Source: an uncultured Alphaproteobacteria bacterium | GTDB taxonomy: Bacteria; Pseudomonadota; Alphaproteobacteria; Rhodospirillales; Rhodospirillaceae | Length of the DNA stretch: 64,000 nucleotides | Assembly: GCA_900079695.1 (NCBI GenBank) | Contig: LT599022.1 | Location: 524,287 to 588,286 of the forward strand | Reading direction: 5' to 3' | In this document: in pieces, positions 46,264 to 56,285 of the stretch | How positions within the stretch are numbered: the first letter of the stretch is position 1 | Layout: every line of letters begins with the position of its first letter | Translations under genes and position numbers: made by a program | Notes under the pieces: model-generated | Seen by the model: the letters and a program-made list of their open reading frames with translations, nothing else | What the model was told of the DNA's origin: nothing | The model's database searches: none

Positions 46264-48289
46264 GCGCGGGTCCGCGCGCGCCGGTGAGGTCCGGGTCCGC
46301 GTCGAGCACCCGGCGCGCGTCGACGCGCGCGATCTCCAGCAGATCGCCATGGTGCGCGAGATCGGCGATGCGAAACTCGGGAATGCCGCTCTGGCGGGTT
46401 CCGAGCAGTTCGCCCGCGCCGCGCAGTTGCAGGTCCGCCTCGGCGATGACGAAACCGTCGTCGGTGTCGCGGAGGGTGGTGAGGCGTTTCTCGGCGGTTT
46501 CTCCCAGCGTGCCGTAGAGCAGCAGGCAGGCGGATGCCTCGGATCCCCGGCCGACGCGGCCGCGCAGCTGGTGGAGCTGAGCGAGGCCGAACCGCTCGGC
46601 GTGCTCGACGATGATGATCGAGGCATTGGGCACGTCGACGCCGACCTCGATCACCGTCGTCGCCACCAGCACCCGGGTGCGGCCTTCGAGGAAGCCCTGC
46701 ATCGTCGCGTCGCGTTCCGGGCCTTTCATCCGGCCGTGGATGATCCCCACCTTGTCGGCACCCAGGGCCTCGGCGAGAGCGGCGCCGCGTTCCTCCACCG
46801 AGGTCAGCGGCGCGTCCTCCGCGTCCTCGACCCGCGGGCACACCCAATAGGCCTGCCGTCCGGCGGAGATCGCCCGGCGCACCGCATCCACCACCTCGGG
46901 CAGGCGGTTGAGCGCGACGAGGCGGGTGTCGATCGGTTTCCGCCCCGGCGGGCGCTCGTCGAGGCGCGAGACGTCCATGTCGCCATAGGCGGCGAGCATC
47001 AGGGTGCGGGGGATCGGCGTCGCGGTCATCACCAGCAGGTCGGTCTGCTGCCCCTTGTCGGAGAGCATCAACCGCTGCCGCACCCCGAATCGGTGCTGTT
47101 CGTCAACGATCGCAAGGCCGAGGCGGGCGAAGTTCACGTCATCTTGGAATAATGCGTGGGTGCCGATGGCGATTCCCGCGCGGCCTTCCGCGATCGCTTC
47201 GAGGGCGGCGGCGCGCTCCGCGCCCTTGTCGCGGCCGGTGAGCAGCACCGCCGTTACCCCGGCGGCTTCGGCGAGCGGCGCGATCGAGGCGTAGTGCTGG
47301 CGCGCCAGCAGGTCGGTGGGTGCCATGAACGCCGCCTGCGCGCCGGAATCCACCGCGCGCGCCATCGCCAGCAGTGCCACCGCGGTCTTGCCGGAGCCCA
47401 CGTCGCCCTGCAGCAACCGCAGCATCCGCACCGGCTCGGCCATGTCGGCGTGGATTTCCGCCACCGCGCGCCGCTGCGCGCCGGTCAGGGCGAACGGCAG
47501 GGCGGCCTCGATCCGCGCTCCGACCGTGCCGCCGCCCGGCAGCGGAATCCCCGGCCGCGCGCGCGCCTTGGCCCGCACCAGCGAGAGCGCGAGCTGCGCC
47601 GCCAGCAGTTCGTCGAAGGCGAGCCGCCGCCGCGCGGGCGCGAGGGGCGCGCACGCGGCGGCCTCGGCCGGGCGATGCAGGGCTTCGAGCGCGGCGCGCC
47701 AGGACGGCCAGCCCTCGCGGCGGATCAGGTGCGGGTCGTTCCACTCCGGGAGGTCGGGCAGTTTCGCCAGCGCCGCGCGCGCGGCCTTGCCCACGACCTT
47801 CTGGGTCAGCCCGGCGGTGAGGCCGTAGAGCGGTTCGATCGCCGGGATCTCCGCCGCCTTGTCGAGCGGGACGATGTAGTCGGGGTGGCTGATCTGCGGG
47901 CTGTCGCGGAAACGCTCGACCCTGCCGCTGACGAGGCGGGTCGCGCCCTCGGGCAGTTGGGCGCGCAGGTAGTCCTCGCGCGCGTGGAAGAACACCAGGG
48001 TGATCTCGCCGCTGGCATCGGCGCAATGGACGCGGTAGGGCGCACGCGACCGGGACGGCGCGGGTTCGTGGCGCAGCACCTCCAGCGCCAGGGTCGCGAC
48101 CGCGCCGTCGACGGTTTCGGCCACCGTCGGGCGGGCGGTGCGGTCGATGCACGAGACCGGCAGGTGCCAGAGGAGGTCGGCCACCGCTTCGCCGCCCACC
48201 GCGCGCGCCAGCAGCGGCGCGATCCGCGGGCCGACGCCGGAGAGGCTGGTGAGCGGCGCGAACAGCGGATAGAGAATCGTCGGACGCAT
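46202..48289 (-). CDS. recG: ATP-dependent DNA helicase RecG
   Basis: 695 residues. Wedge (OB) domain about 60-150, then superfamily-2 motor: LLQGDVGSGKTAVALLAMAR (motif I), GTHALFQDDV, VDEQHRFGVRQR (motif II with the RecG-type DEQH), MTATPIPRTLML (III) and the RGRVGRGSEASACLLLY motif. It reverses stalled forks and processes recombination intermediates. Start ATG 48289 chosen at the conserved LSGVGPRIAPLL domain. Overlaps DUF502 tail to tail; divergent from sdhE. Confidence 0.96.
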   Translation of the reverse strand: MRPTILYPLFAPLTSLSGVGPRIAPLLARAVGGEAVADLLWHLPVSCIDRTARPTVAETVDGAVATLALEVLRHEPAPSRSRAPYRVHCADASGEITLVFFHAREDYLRAQLPEGATRLVSGRVERFRDSPQISHPDYIVPLDKAAEIPAIEPLYGLTAGLTQKVVGKAARAALAKLPDLPEWNDPHLIRREGWPSWRAALEALHRPAEAAACAPLAPARRRLAFDELLAAQLALSLVRAKARARPGIPLPGGGTVGARIEAALPFALTGAQRRAVAEIHADMAEPVRMLRLLQGDVGSGKTAVALLAMARAVDSGAQAAFMAPTDLLARQHYASIAPLAEAAGVTAVLLTGRDKGAERAAALEAIAEGRAGIAIGTHALFQDDVNFARLGLAIVDEQHRFGVRQRLMLSDKGQQTDLLVMTATPIPRTLMLAAYGDMDVSRLDERPPGRKPIDTRLVALNRLPEVVDAVRRAISAGRQAYWVCPRVEDAEDAPLTSVEERGAALAEALGADKVGIIHGRMKGPERDATMQGFLEGRTRVLVATTVIEVGVDVPNASIIIVEHAERFGLAQLHQLRGRVGRGSEASACLLLYGTLGETAEKRLTTLRDTDDGFVIAEADLQLRGAGELLGTRQSGIPEFRIADLAHHGDLLEIARVDARRVLDADPDLTGARGPALRTLLYLFARDAVVATLRSG

Positions 48290-48380
48290 CGGAACCGCCT
48301 GGGGTGACAACAAAAGCCAACCCCTGTATACCCTATCCCTGTGCCTCATCACCACCCGATCGCTTTCAGCGGAGCTTCCC

Positions 48381-48659
48381 ATGAACGCCACCAACGCCCT
48401 TGAAATCCGGCGCAAGCGCCTGATGTTTCGTTCCGCCTATCGGGGCATGAAGGAACTCGATCTGGTGATCGGGGCGTTCTCGCAGGCCTACGTCCAGGGC
48501 TTCGACGCCGACGCGCTGCGCGAGTACGAAGCGATTCTCGACGTTCCCGACAGCGACCTGATGGACTGGCTGTGCGGCCGGTCGCCGGTGCCCGCGGCGA
48601 TGGACACTCCGACGATGCGGCTGCTGATGAACTTCGACTACGTCAAGACGTTGCGTTGA
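48381..48659 (+). CDS. sdhE: Succinate dehydrogenase assembly factor SdhE
   Basis: 92 residues of the SdhE/DUF339 family with the signature RSAYRGMKELDLVIGAF; the Arg-Gly-x-x-Glu motif is needed for covalent attachment of FAD to SdhA. The rest (ALREYEAILDVPDSDLMDWL) forms the five-helix bundle. Directly followed by mfd, whose start overlaps this stop. Confidence 0.95.
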   Translation: MNATNALEIRRKRLMFRSAYRGMKELDLVIGAFSQAYVQGFDADALREYEAILDVPDSDLMDWLCGRSPVPAAMDTPTMRLLMNFDYVKTLR

Positions 48660-51600
48660 CCGATTTGCTCAAAGACCTGACGCCCGGCGCGCGGCTGGCG
48701 CTGACCGGCGTCGCGGCCGGCTACGACGCCCGCCTGCTCGGCGACCTCGCGCGCGCCGCGGCGGGCGGCATCCTTTACGTCGCCGCCGACGACGTGCAGC
48801 TCGCCCGTCTCGCCGAGGCGGTGGGATTCTTCGCCCCCGATATCGAGATCCTCGAATTTCCGGCCTGGGACACCGTGCCCTACGACCGCGCCTCGCCGCA
48901 TGCCGAACTGGTCGGGCGGCGGCTGGAGACGCTTTCGCGGCTCGCCGACGAACCGGAGAAGTCCGGCCGCCTGATTCTCGCCACCGCCCGCGCGGCGGTG
49001 CAGAGGGTGCCGACGCGCGAGAGCATGGCGGGGGTCCACCTCGACCTTGCATCGGGCGCGACCCTCGACCCGGAAAAGCTGATCGCCTTCCTCGAACGCA
49101 ACGGCTACGGCCGCGCCGAGCAGGTGCTGGAGCCGGGCGAATACGCGGTGCGTGGCGGCATCGTCGATATCTTTCCCTCGGGCGCGCCGGATCCGGCGCG
49201 GCTCGATTTCTTCGGCGACACGCTCGACACCCTGCGCGCCTTCGATCCGGTGACGCAGCGCACCACCCAACCGCTCGACCGCCTGACCCTGCGGCCGATC
49301 TCGGAGATCCGCCTCAACGAGGCGAGCATCGCGGCCTTTCGCAGCGGCTACCGCGAGCACTTCGGCGCGGTGACCGACGATCCGCTCTACGAGGCGGTCT
49401 CCGCCGGGCGGCGCTTTCCCGGCATGGAAAACTGGCTGCCGCTGTTCTCCGACGGGCTCGACACCCTGTTCGCCTATGCGCCCGAGGCGACGGTGGCGTT
49501 CGACGCCGGTCTGGCGGAAAGCCTCGAAGCCGCGTGGGACCAGATCGAGGAGTATTACGCCGCACGCAAGGCGGCGGAGAGCGTCAAGGACGGCTCGGCT
49601 CCCTATCATCCACTGCCGCCGAACCGCCTCTATCTCGACGACGCGGAGTGGAAGAGCCTTCTCGCCGCGCGCGCGGTGGCGCTGCTGACGCCGTTCGACG
49701 CGCCGCCGGAAGCGTTCGCCGACGCACCGGTGCGGGCGATGGACAGCCTGCCCGGGCGACCGTTCGCCGAGGCCAAGGGCCGCGCCCTCGAAACGGTGCT
49801 GCCGGAAATCTCCGCCTATCTCGCCGAGCAGCGCGGGCAGGGGCGGCGGGCGATGGTGGCGGCGCTCACCCACGGTTCGCGCGACCGCCTCGCCGGGATG
49901 CTGAAGGGGCTCGGTCCGGTGGTCACGGTGTCCGCCTGGGCCGAGGTCGAGGCGCTGCCGCCCGAGGTCCTGGCGGTGGTCGCGGTGCCGGTCGAACGCG
50001 GGTTCCGCGCGCCCGGCCTGTGCGTGATCGCCGAGCAGGACATCCTCGGCGACCGCCTCGCCCAGCCGCGCCGCAAGAAGGCGCGCAAGGCCGAGAACTT
50101 CATCGCCGACGCCTCGGCGCTCGCCGAGGGCGATCTCGTCGTTCACGCCGAGCACGGTATCGGCCGCTACGAGGGGCTGGAGACCGTCGCCGCCGGTGGC
50201 GCGCCGCACGACTGCCTGCGTCTCGTCTACGCCGACGGCGACAAGCTGTTCGTGCCGGTGGAGAACATCGAGGTCCTCTCGCGCTACGGCTCCGAGGACG
50301 CGGGCGTCGCCCTCGACCGCCTCGGCAGCCCGGCGTGGCAGGCGCGAAAGGCGAAGCTCAAGGAGCGCATCCGCGAGATCGCCGAACAGCTGATCAAGAC
50401 GGCGGCGGCGCGGCAGGTGCGTAAGGCCGAGAGTCTCCAGCCGCCGGAAGGACTCTACGACGAGTTCGCCGCGCGCTTCCCCTACACCGAGACCGAAGAT
50501 CAGATGAAGGCGATCGAGGACGTCATCGGCGATCTCTCGGCGGGCCGGGCGATGGACCGGCTGGTGTGCGGCGACGTCGGCTTCGGCAAGACCGAGGTGG
50601 CGATGCGTGCCGCGTTCGTCGCCGCGATGTCGGGCGTCCAGGTGGCGGTGGTGGTGCCGACGACGCTGCTGGCGCGCCAACACTACCGGGGCTTCCGCGA
50701 GCGCTTCGCGGGGCTGCCGCTCAAGGTCGAGATGCTCTCCCGGCTGGTGACGGCGAAGGCCTCGGCGCAGGTGCGCGACGGCCTGGAGAAGGGCACCGTC
50801 GACATCGTCATCGGCACCCACGCGCTGTTGTCGAAGACCATCCGGTTCGCGCGCCTCGGTCTGCTGATTGTCGACGAGGAGCAGCACTTCGGCGTCGCGC
50901 ACAAGGAACGGCTGAAGCAGCTCAAGGCCGACGTCCACGTTCTCACCCTTTCGGCGACGCCGATCCCGCGCACCCTGCAAATGGCGCTCTCGGGGGTGAA
51001 GGAGCTGTCGATCATCGCCACGCCGCCGGTGGACCGTCTCGCCGTGCGCACCTTCGTGCTGCCGTTCGACCCGGTGATCATCCGCGAAGCGATCCTGCGC
51101 GAGCGATTCCGCGGCGGGCAGAGCTTCTATGTGTGCCCGAGAATCAAGGATATAGATACGGTTCTTGAGAGATTGCATCGGATGGTACCGGACATCCGCG
51201 TGGCGGTGGCGCACGGTCAGATGGCGGCCAAGGACCTGGAAGACGTGATGACCGCGTTCTCCGACGGCGCCTACGACGTGCTGGTCGCCACCAACATCAT
51301 CGAGAGCGGTCTCGACCTGCCGAACGTCAACACCATCGTTATCCACCGTTCCGATCTGTTCGGTCTGTCGCAGCTCTATCAGTTGCGCGGCCGCGTCGGC
51401 CGCGGCAAGGCGCGCAGTTACGCCTATCTCACGCTGCCGCACGACCGCCAGGTGGGCAAGACCGCGCTCAAGCGGCTCGACGTGATGCACTCGCTCGACA
51501 GCCTCGGCGCGGGGTTCAGCCTCGCCTCTCATGATCTCGACATCCGCGGTGCGGGCAACCTTCTCGGCGACGAGCAATCCGGCCACATCAAGGAAGTCGG

Positions 51601-52135
51601 CATCGAGCTCTACCAGCACCTGCTGGAAGAGGCGGTGGCGGCGGCGCGCGACGGCGGCGAAGGTGCGGCCGCGGCGGACTCCTGGTCGCCGCAGATTTCG
51701 CTCGGAATGCCGGTGCTGATTCCCGAAGCCTACGTCGCCGATCTCTCGGTCCGCCTCGGCCTCTATCGCCGCATCGCGGAAATCGCCGACGCGGCGGAGG
51801 GCGAGGCGCTGGCGGCGGAAATGATCGATCGCTTCGGTCCGTTGCCGGGCGAGGTCGAGAACCTGCTCGACGTGGTGGCGCTCAAGGCGCTGTGCCTCAA
51901 GGCCAACGTCGAACGCTTCGACGCGGGGCCGAAAGGCGGCGTGATCTCCTTCCGCAACGGCGAGTTTCCCAATCCCGCCGGTCTGGTGCGCTACATTTCC
52001 CAGAACGTTGCGACGGTGAAGATCCGCCCGGATCAGAAACTCGTGGTGATGCGCCAGTGGGACGATGCCGGGGTGCGCCTTTCCGGCGCGCGGCGGGTCA
52101 TGGACGCGTTGGCCGGGATCGCGGCTGAGGGCTGA
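48656..52135 (+). CDS. mfd: Transcription-repair coupling factor Mfd
   Basis: 1159 residues. UvrB-like N-terminal domains (GGILYVAADDVQLARLAEAV, EFPAWDTVPYDRASP), the polymerase-interacting domain (GDLVVHAEHGIGRYEGLET), then motor motifs GDVGFGKTEVAMRAAFVAAM, DEEQHFGVAHKERLK and SATPIPRTLQMALSG, the TRG region and the C-terminal D7 domain. It removes stalled RNA polymerase and recruits UvrA. I place the start at TTG 48656, which overlaps the sdhE stop (TTGA) and matches the usual N-terminus; no ATG fits nearby. Confidence 0.95.
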   Translation: MTDLLKDLTPGARLALTGVAAGYDARLLGDLARAAAGGILYVAADDVQLARLAEAVGFFAPDIEILEFPAWDTVPYDRASPHAELVGRRLETLSRLADEPEKSGRLILATARAAVQRVPTRESMAGVHLDLASGATLDPEKLIAFLERNGYGRAEQVLEPGEYAVRGGIVDIFPSGAPDPARLDFFGDTLDTLRAFDPVTQRTTQPLDRLTLRPISEIRLNEASIAAFRSGYREHFGAVTDDPLYEAVSAGRRFPGMENWLPLFSDGLDTLFAYAPEATVAFDAGLAESLEAAWDQIEEYYAARKAAESVKDGSAPYHPLPPNRLYLDDAEWKSLLAARAVALLTPFDAPPEAFADAPVRAMDSLPGRPFAEAKGRALETVLPEISAYLAEQRGQGRRAMVAALTHGSRDRLAGMLKGLGPVVTVSAWAEVEALPPEVLAVVAVPVERGFRAPGLCVIAEQDILGDRLAQPRRKKARKAENFIADASALAEGDLVVHAEHGIGRYEGLETVAAGGAPHDCLRLVYADGDKLFVPVENIEVLSRYGSEDAGVALDRLGSPAWQARKAKLKERIREIAEQLIKTAAARQVRKAESLQPPEGLYDEFAARFPYTETEDQMKAIEDVIGDLSAGRAMDRLVCGDVGFGKTEVAMRAAFVAAMSGVQVAVVVPTTLLARQHYRGFRERFAGLPLKVEMLSRLVTAKASAQVRDGLEKGTVDIVIGTHALLSKTIRFARLGLLIVDEEQHFGVAHKERLKQLKADVHVLTLSATPIPRTLQMALSGVKELSIIATPPVDRLAVRTFVLPFDPVIIREAILRERFRGGQSFYVCPRIKDIDTVLERLHRMVPDIRVAVAHGQMAAKDLEDVMTAFSDGAYDVLVATNIIESGLDLPNVNTIVIHRSDLFGLSQLYQLRGRVGRGKARSYAYLTLPHDRQVGKTALKRLDVMHSLDSLGAGFSLASHDLDIRGAGNLLGDEQSGHIKEVGIELYQHLLEEAVAAARDGGEGAAAADSWSPQISLGMPVLIPEAYVADLSVRLGLYRRIAEIADAAEGEALAAEMIDRFGPLPGEVENLLDVVALKALCLKANVERFDAGPKGGVISFRNGEFPNPAGLVRYISQNVATVKIRPDQKLVVMRQWDDAGVRLSGARRVMDALAGIAAEG

Positions 52136-52790
52136 AGTTGCCGGGCTCGGCGGCGGCGAGTTCTTCGCCCGCCGTCGCGACGTCGAGCATTCGCACCAGC
52201 ACCTCGGGCTCGTGCGCGCCGGTGATCACGAAGCTGTCGTTGAGCACGAACAAAGGTACGCCGAGCGTGCCGGAGCGTTGCGCCGCGGTCGCCTCGTCGC
52301 GCAACGCGTCGGCGAGGGCGTCGTCGGCGAGCGCGGCGGCGACCTCCGTCTCGGAGATCCCGGCGCGGGTGGCGGCGGCGGTCAGGACCTCGGCGTCGCC
52401 GATATCGCGGCCTTGGCAGAAATGGGCGGCGAACAGCGCCTCGGCCACTTCGGTCTGCACGCCGAAGCGGTGTGCGAGACGGATCACGCGGTGCGCGTCG
52501 AGCGTCGGCGGCACCCGGCGGATCGCATCGAACGCGAAGCGGATGCCGAGCGATCGGCCGATGTCCTCCAGCGAGTTGAGAAGGCGTTTGCCGCGCAGCG
52601 CGCCGCCGAACTTGCGCTCGATGTAGACCGGGAACTCGATGCCGCTGTCCGGCAGGTCGGGGTTGAGAAAGTAGGGCCGCCACACCAGCGACGGCGTCAG
52701 ACCGGCGCGGCGGGCGATTGCGGCGCGCAATCGTCTGAGCCCGATGAAGCACCACGGGCAGATGACGTCGAAATGGATGGCGATCTGCAT
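52098..52790 (-). CDS. DsbA-family oxidoreductase (FrnE-like)
   Basis: 230 residues, thioredoxin fold with an inserted helical domain. Active site CPWC in FDVICPWCFIGLRR near the N-terminus, SGTLGVPLFVLND with the cis-proline loop near 185, and VITGAHEPEVLVRML at the end. No signal peptide, so it acts in the cytoplasm like FrnE. Its 3' end overlaps mfd by 38 bp (convergent). Confidence 0.93.
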   Translation of the reverse strand: MQIAIHFDVICPWCFIGLRRLRAAIARRAGLTPSLVWRPYFLNPDLPDSGIEFPVYIERKFGGALRGKRLLNSLEDIGRSLGIRFAFDAIRRVPPTLDAHRVIRLAHRFGVQTEVAEALFAAHFCQGRDIGDAEVLTAAATRAGISETEVAAALADDALADALRDEATAAQRSGTLGVPLFVLNDSFVITGAHEPEVLVRMLDVATAGEELAAAEPGNFSPQPRSRPTRP

Positions 52791-52796
52791 TCGCCC

Positions 52797-54095
52797 TCAG
52801 CCGAGGTTGGCGGCCGCCCGTCCGAGAATCGTCTCCGGCCGGTCGCCAGGTTCCAGTCCCGCGACCCCCACCAGCGGCCAGACCTTCACCGGCCGGTAGA
52901 CTTCCGGCACCGCGAAATCGGTGAAGGTGAGCACCCCGGCGATGCGGTTCATCACCACCTGAGCTTCCGAGGGCAGGGTGTCGGGCAGCACCACGATGAA
53001 ATCGGAATCGGAGAGCCGGGCCGCAAGGTCCTCGACGCGGATCAGCCGCGCGATCCAGCGTGCGATCTGCTCGCTCAGGGTGCGGCAGGCCGTTTCGCCA
53101 GCCTCGTCGTGCAGCGAGACCGCCTCGGGCAGGTGCAGGTGCACGACCGAGAGCGCCCGGTGGTGCGCTTCGGCGGCGGCGATGCGCCGGTCGAGATAGG
53201 CCTTGAGGAAGTCCTCGGTGTAGACCGCCTGGCGCGGATGTCCGGTCGCCTCGGTGAGGGTGCGGCGCAACGCCTCGCGCACCGCGGTGCGGTTGTGCTG
53301 GAGCGCGATCAGCGAACGCGCCTCCGCCTGGGCTTCGCGCGCGCCGTCGGCGGCGCCGATCACCCGGCTGACGCCGACGCGGTAGAGATCGCGCGCCGCC
53401 GCGCCGCCGACGTGCGGCATCCGCACCAGGAAGGGGAGGCTGAAGAGGCGGGGATTGTCGCGCATGTCGCGACAGAACGCCTGTACGTCGTCGAGGCGGC
53501 TGCGCGGTGCGTCGATGACGACGAGATCGTAGGTGCCGGGGCCGGTGATGATCGCCTCGGCCTCGGCTGTCGAAGCCGCGCTTTCCCACACCGCGTCGCG
53601 GCCGAGAAAGTCGGCGGGCAGGGTCATCGCGGGGTCGAGCCCGAGGTAGAGGGCGCGGGCCGGACCGGGCGCAGGCGCGGGGTCCGGGTGCTGCATCTCC
53701 ACCCCTTCCGCACGCAGGCGCATTTCGCTGCGCATGGTGGCGAGGCGGAACAGCGGCTGCAGGCGGAACACCATCGCGTCGGCGTCGATGTCGGCGGGCA
53801 GAACGTCGTCGGCGGCGCACGCCGCGGCTTCGTCGAGGCGACCGCCGTCGGCGAAGGCGAGCGAGACGTCGACGGTTTCCGGCGCGGCGCGGAGCGCGTG
53901 CAGCAGGCGCGCCGCGGGTTCGGGCGCGTCGAGAAGCAATGCCACGTCCGGCGCATTGGCGCGCATCGCCGCAAGCGCGGCGTCCGCGTCTTTGCGGATT
54001 TCGACGCGGTAGCGCGCCTGCTCGAAAAACGCGGCGATGCGGGCGGACCGGGTGGGGTCCGGGCAGACGATGCACAGGTTGCCGATATTGCTCAT
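52797..54095 (-). CDS. PleD-like protein: two receiver-like domains and a degenerate GGDEF domain
   Basis: 432 residues. N-terminal receiver-like domain (about 5-110; SNIGNLCIVCPDPTRSARIA, VALLLDAPEPAARLL), a second one (about 160-280; YDLVVIDAPRSRLDDVQAFC), then a GGDEF-like domain from about 300 (TGHPRQAVYTEDFLKAYLDRRIAAA). The active loop reads LSDSDF where GGDEF is expected, so it should not make c-di-GMP. The second receiver keeps an Asp in the VVIDAP strand; the first is poorly conserved. The layout resembles PleD/PopA of Caulobacter-type regulators. Upstream of it, about 225 bp separate it from phnC. Confidence 0.82.
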   Translation of the reverse strand: MSNIGNLCIVCPDPTRSARIAAFFEQARYRVEIRKDADAALAAMRANAPDVALLLDAPEPAARLLHALRAAPETVDVSLAFADGGRLDEAAACAADDVLPADIDADAMVFRLQPLFRLATMRSEMRLRAEGVEMQHPDPAPAPGPARALYLGLDPAMTLPADFLGRDAVWESAASTAEAEAIITGPGTYDLVVIDAPRSRLDDVQAFCRDMRDNPRLFSLPFLVRMPHVGGAAARDLYRVGVSRVIGAADGAREAQAEARSLIALQHNRTAVREALRRTLTEATGHPRQAVYTEDFLKAYLDRRIAAAEAHHRALSVVHLHLPEAVSLHDEAGETACRTLSEQIARWIARLIRVEDLAARLSDSDFIVVLPDTLPSEAQVVMNRIAGVLTFTDFAVPEVYRPVKVWPLVGVAGLEPGDRPETILGRAAANLG

Positions 54096-54320
54096 GGATC
54101 GAATCTTCGGATATGCGGCGCTAGGACTGCCGGATACTACGACAAGTCGCGCGCGCCCGCCACGATCTCCTGTCACACGCCGTGTCGGCGCAGCGGAAAT
54201 CGCCGCCGTCGCCGCGCTCGATAACATTTCTATCACAAATTCTTCTTCCGCGGGAAAACGACAACGCGGTGTTTTGTTTCTAGCGTTTCCGGCGTCGATT
54301 CACCGGACGGGAACGTATCC

Positions 54321-55208
54321 ATGACTGCCATTCACGTCGGCAATCTGTCGAAAACCTTCGGCAAGCCGCCGGGCGGCGGCGCAAAACGCGCGCTCGACGA
54401 CGTCAGCCTCGACATCGCCAAAGGCGAGATGGTGGCGCTGATCGGTGCGTCGGGGTCGGGGAAGTCGACGCTGATCCGCCACCTGAGCGGGCTTCTGATC
54501 GCCGATCGCGGCGTCATCGACCGCTCCGGCGAGGTGCTGATCCGCGGCGCACGGATGCAGTGCAACGGCCGCCTCAGCCCCGACGTACGCCGTCTGCGCG
54601 CCGACGTCGCGGTGATCTTCCAGCAATTCAATCTCGTCGGCCGTCTGTCGCTCCTGGAAAACGTTCTGCTCGGTGGGCTCGGGCGGATCGGCTTCTGGCG
54701 CGGCAGTCTCGGCCGCTTCAGCCGCGCCGAGAAACTGGCGGCGATGGATGCGCTCGCCCGCGTCGGCATGGCCGACTATGCGATGCAGCGCGCCTCGACC
54801 TTGTCCGGCGGCCAGCAGCAGCGCGGCGCGATCGCCCGCGCGCTGGTGCAGAAGGCGCCGATCATCCTCGCCGACGAACCGATCGCCTCCCTCGATCCGG
54901 AAAGCGCGCGGCGGGTGATGGAAAGCCTCGCCGCGATCAACGCCGAGGACGGCGTCACCGTCGTGGTGTCGCTGCATCAGGTCGCCTACGCCAAGCGCTT
55001 CTGCCCGCGTGCCGTCGCTCTGACCGGCGGGCGCGTGGTCTACGACGGCCCGAGCCGAGGCCTGGACATGGAAACGCTGTGCGCCCTCTACGGCGCGCAG
55101 AGCAGCGAGCTTCTGATGGACGAAACCTTCGGTGCGGCGGCGGACGACGCCTCCGCGCCCGAATTCCCGAACCTGCGCGCCGTCGGTGCGCGGGGCGTTT
55201 CCGCCTGA
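54321..55208 (+). CDS. phnC: Phosphonate ABC transporter ATP-binding protein PhnC
   Basis: 295 residues. Walker [11 protein letters not shown]-loop [19 protein letters not shown], signature [15 protein letters not shown], Walker [14 protein letters not shown]-loop [15 protein letters not shown]. It powers uptake of phosphonates with PhnD and PhnE. First gene of the plus-strand phn set. The 225-bp upstream region contains an imperfect pho-box-like repeat near 54230-54247, too weak to call. Confidence 0.95.
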   Translation: MTAIHVGNLSKTFGKPPGGGAKRALDDVSLDIAKGEMVALIGASGSGKSTLIRHLSGLLIADRGVIDRSGEVLIRGARMQCNGRLSPDVRRLRADVAVIFQQFNLVGRLSLLENVLLGGLGRIGFWRGSLGRFSRAEKLAAMDALARVGMADYAMQRASTLSGGQQQRGAIARALVQKAPIILADEPIASLDPESARRVMESLAAINAEDGVTVVVSLHQVAYAKRFCPRAVALTGGRVVYDGPSRGLDMETLCALYGAQSSELLMDETFGAAADDASAPEFPNLRAVGARGVSA

Positions 55209-55225
55209 CACCAATGGAGAGACTG

Positions 55226-56224
55226 ATGTTGCGCACCACTCTTGCCGCCACGGTTGCGGCCGCGGCCCTGCTCGCCGCCCAGCCGGGCTTCGCGAAGATG
55301 CCCGCCGAGATCAACTTCGGCATCATCTCGACCGAATCCTCGCAGGCCCTCAAGGCCGGGTTCGAGCCCTTCCTCAAGGACATGGAAAAGTCCCTCGGGG
55401 TCAAGGTGAAGCCGTTCTTCGCCTCCGACTACGCCGGCATCATCGAGGGCATGCGTTTCGACAAGGTCGACATCGCCTGGTACGGCAACAAGTCGGCGAT
55501 GGAGGCGGTGGACCGCGCGGGTGGCGAGATCTTCGCGCAGACCGTCGACGTCACCGGCAATCCCGGCTACTGGTCGCTGCTGCTGGTGAACAAGGACAGC
55601 CCGATCAACTCCCTCGCCGACGTGCTGAAGTGCGACAAGTCGCTGAGCTTCGGCAACGGCGACCCGAACTCGACCTCGGGCTTCCTGGTGCCGAGCTTCT
55701 ACGTCTTCGCCAAGAACAACGTCGATCCCAAGGACTGCTTCAAGGTGGTGCGCAACGCCAGCCACGAGGTGAACGCCATGGCGGTCGCCAACAAGCAGGT
55801 GGACGTCGCCACCAACAATACCGAATCGATCTCGCGTCTGCAGGAGGTGCATCCGAAGGAGGCGCAGATGGTCAAGGAGATCTGGCGCTCGCCGCTGATC
55901 CCGTCGGATCCGATCGTGTGGCGCAAGAGCCTCGACCAGGACGCCAAGGACAAGATCTACAGCTTCTTCCTGCGCTACGGCCGTACCGGCGATCTCGCGC
56001 AGATCAAGCACGAGCGCGAGGTTCTGGCGAAAATGTCGTCGGGCTGGGCGCCGTTCGTCGCGTCCTCCGACCTGCAGCTCATCCCGATCCGGCAGATGCA
56101 GTACTTCCGCGACAAGCTGAAGCTTCAGGCCTCCGACATGGACGCCAAGGAGAAGGCCGCGAAGATCGCCGAGATCGACGCCAAGCTCAAGACCCTCGAC
56201 CAGCTCGCCGAAGTCACGAAGTGA
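55226..56224 (+). CDS. phnD: Periplasmic phosphonate-binding protein PhnD
   Basis: 332 residues. Signal peptide ([19 protein letters not shown], cleavage after GFA) and a type-II binding-protein fold: [90 protein letters not shown]. It captures phosphonates for PhnCE. ATG 55226 is preferred over one four codons upstream, because the GGAGAGA site fits it. A strong hairpin follows the gene. Confidence 0.95.
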   Translation: MLRTTLAATVAAAALLAAQPGFAKMPAEINFGIISTESSQALKAGFEPFLKDMEKSLGVKVKPFFASDYAGIIEGMRFDKVDIAWYGNKSAMEAVDRAGGEIFAQTVDVTGNPGYWSLLLVNKDSPINSLADVLKCDKSLSFGNGDPNSTSGFLVPSFYVFAKNNVDPKDCFKVVRNASHEVNAMAVANKQVDVATNNTESISRLQEVHPKEAQMVKEIWRSPLIPSDPIVWRKSLDQDAKDKIYSFFLRYGRTGDLAQIKHEREVLAKMSSGWAPFVASSDLQLIPIRQMQYFRDKLKLQASDMDAKEKAAKIAEIDAKLKTLDQLAEVTK

Positions 56225-56230
56225 GCCGCC

Positions 56231-56262
56231 CGGCCGCCCGGAGCTACGGTTCCGGGCGGCCG
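56231..56262 (+). promoter_or_regulatory. Intercistronic hairpin between phnD and phnE
   Basis: CGGCCGCCCGG (56231-56241) and CCGGGCGGCCG (56252-56262) form a perfect 11-bp GC stem with a 10-base loop, 6 bp after the phnD stop and 23 bp before phnE. There is no U-run. Such hairpins commonly protect the binding-protein mRNA end and attenuate the permease gene, giving more binding protein than permease. Confidence 0.6.
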
Positions 56263-56285
56263 CATTCCATCCGCAGGAGATCCCC

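Noticed and set aside
54230-54247. pho-box-like repeat (CTATCAC AAAT TCTTCTT) upstream of phnC
   Set aside because: Only the first half resembles the CTGTCAT consensus; the second half has several mismatches. A PhoB site is expected biologically but cannot be claimed from this match.
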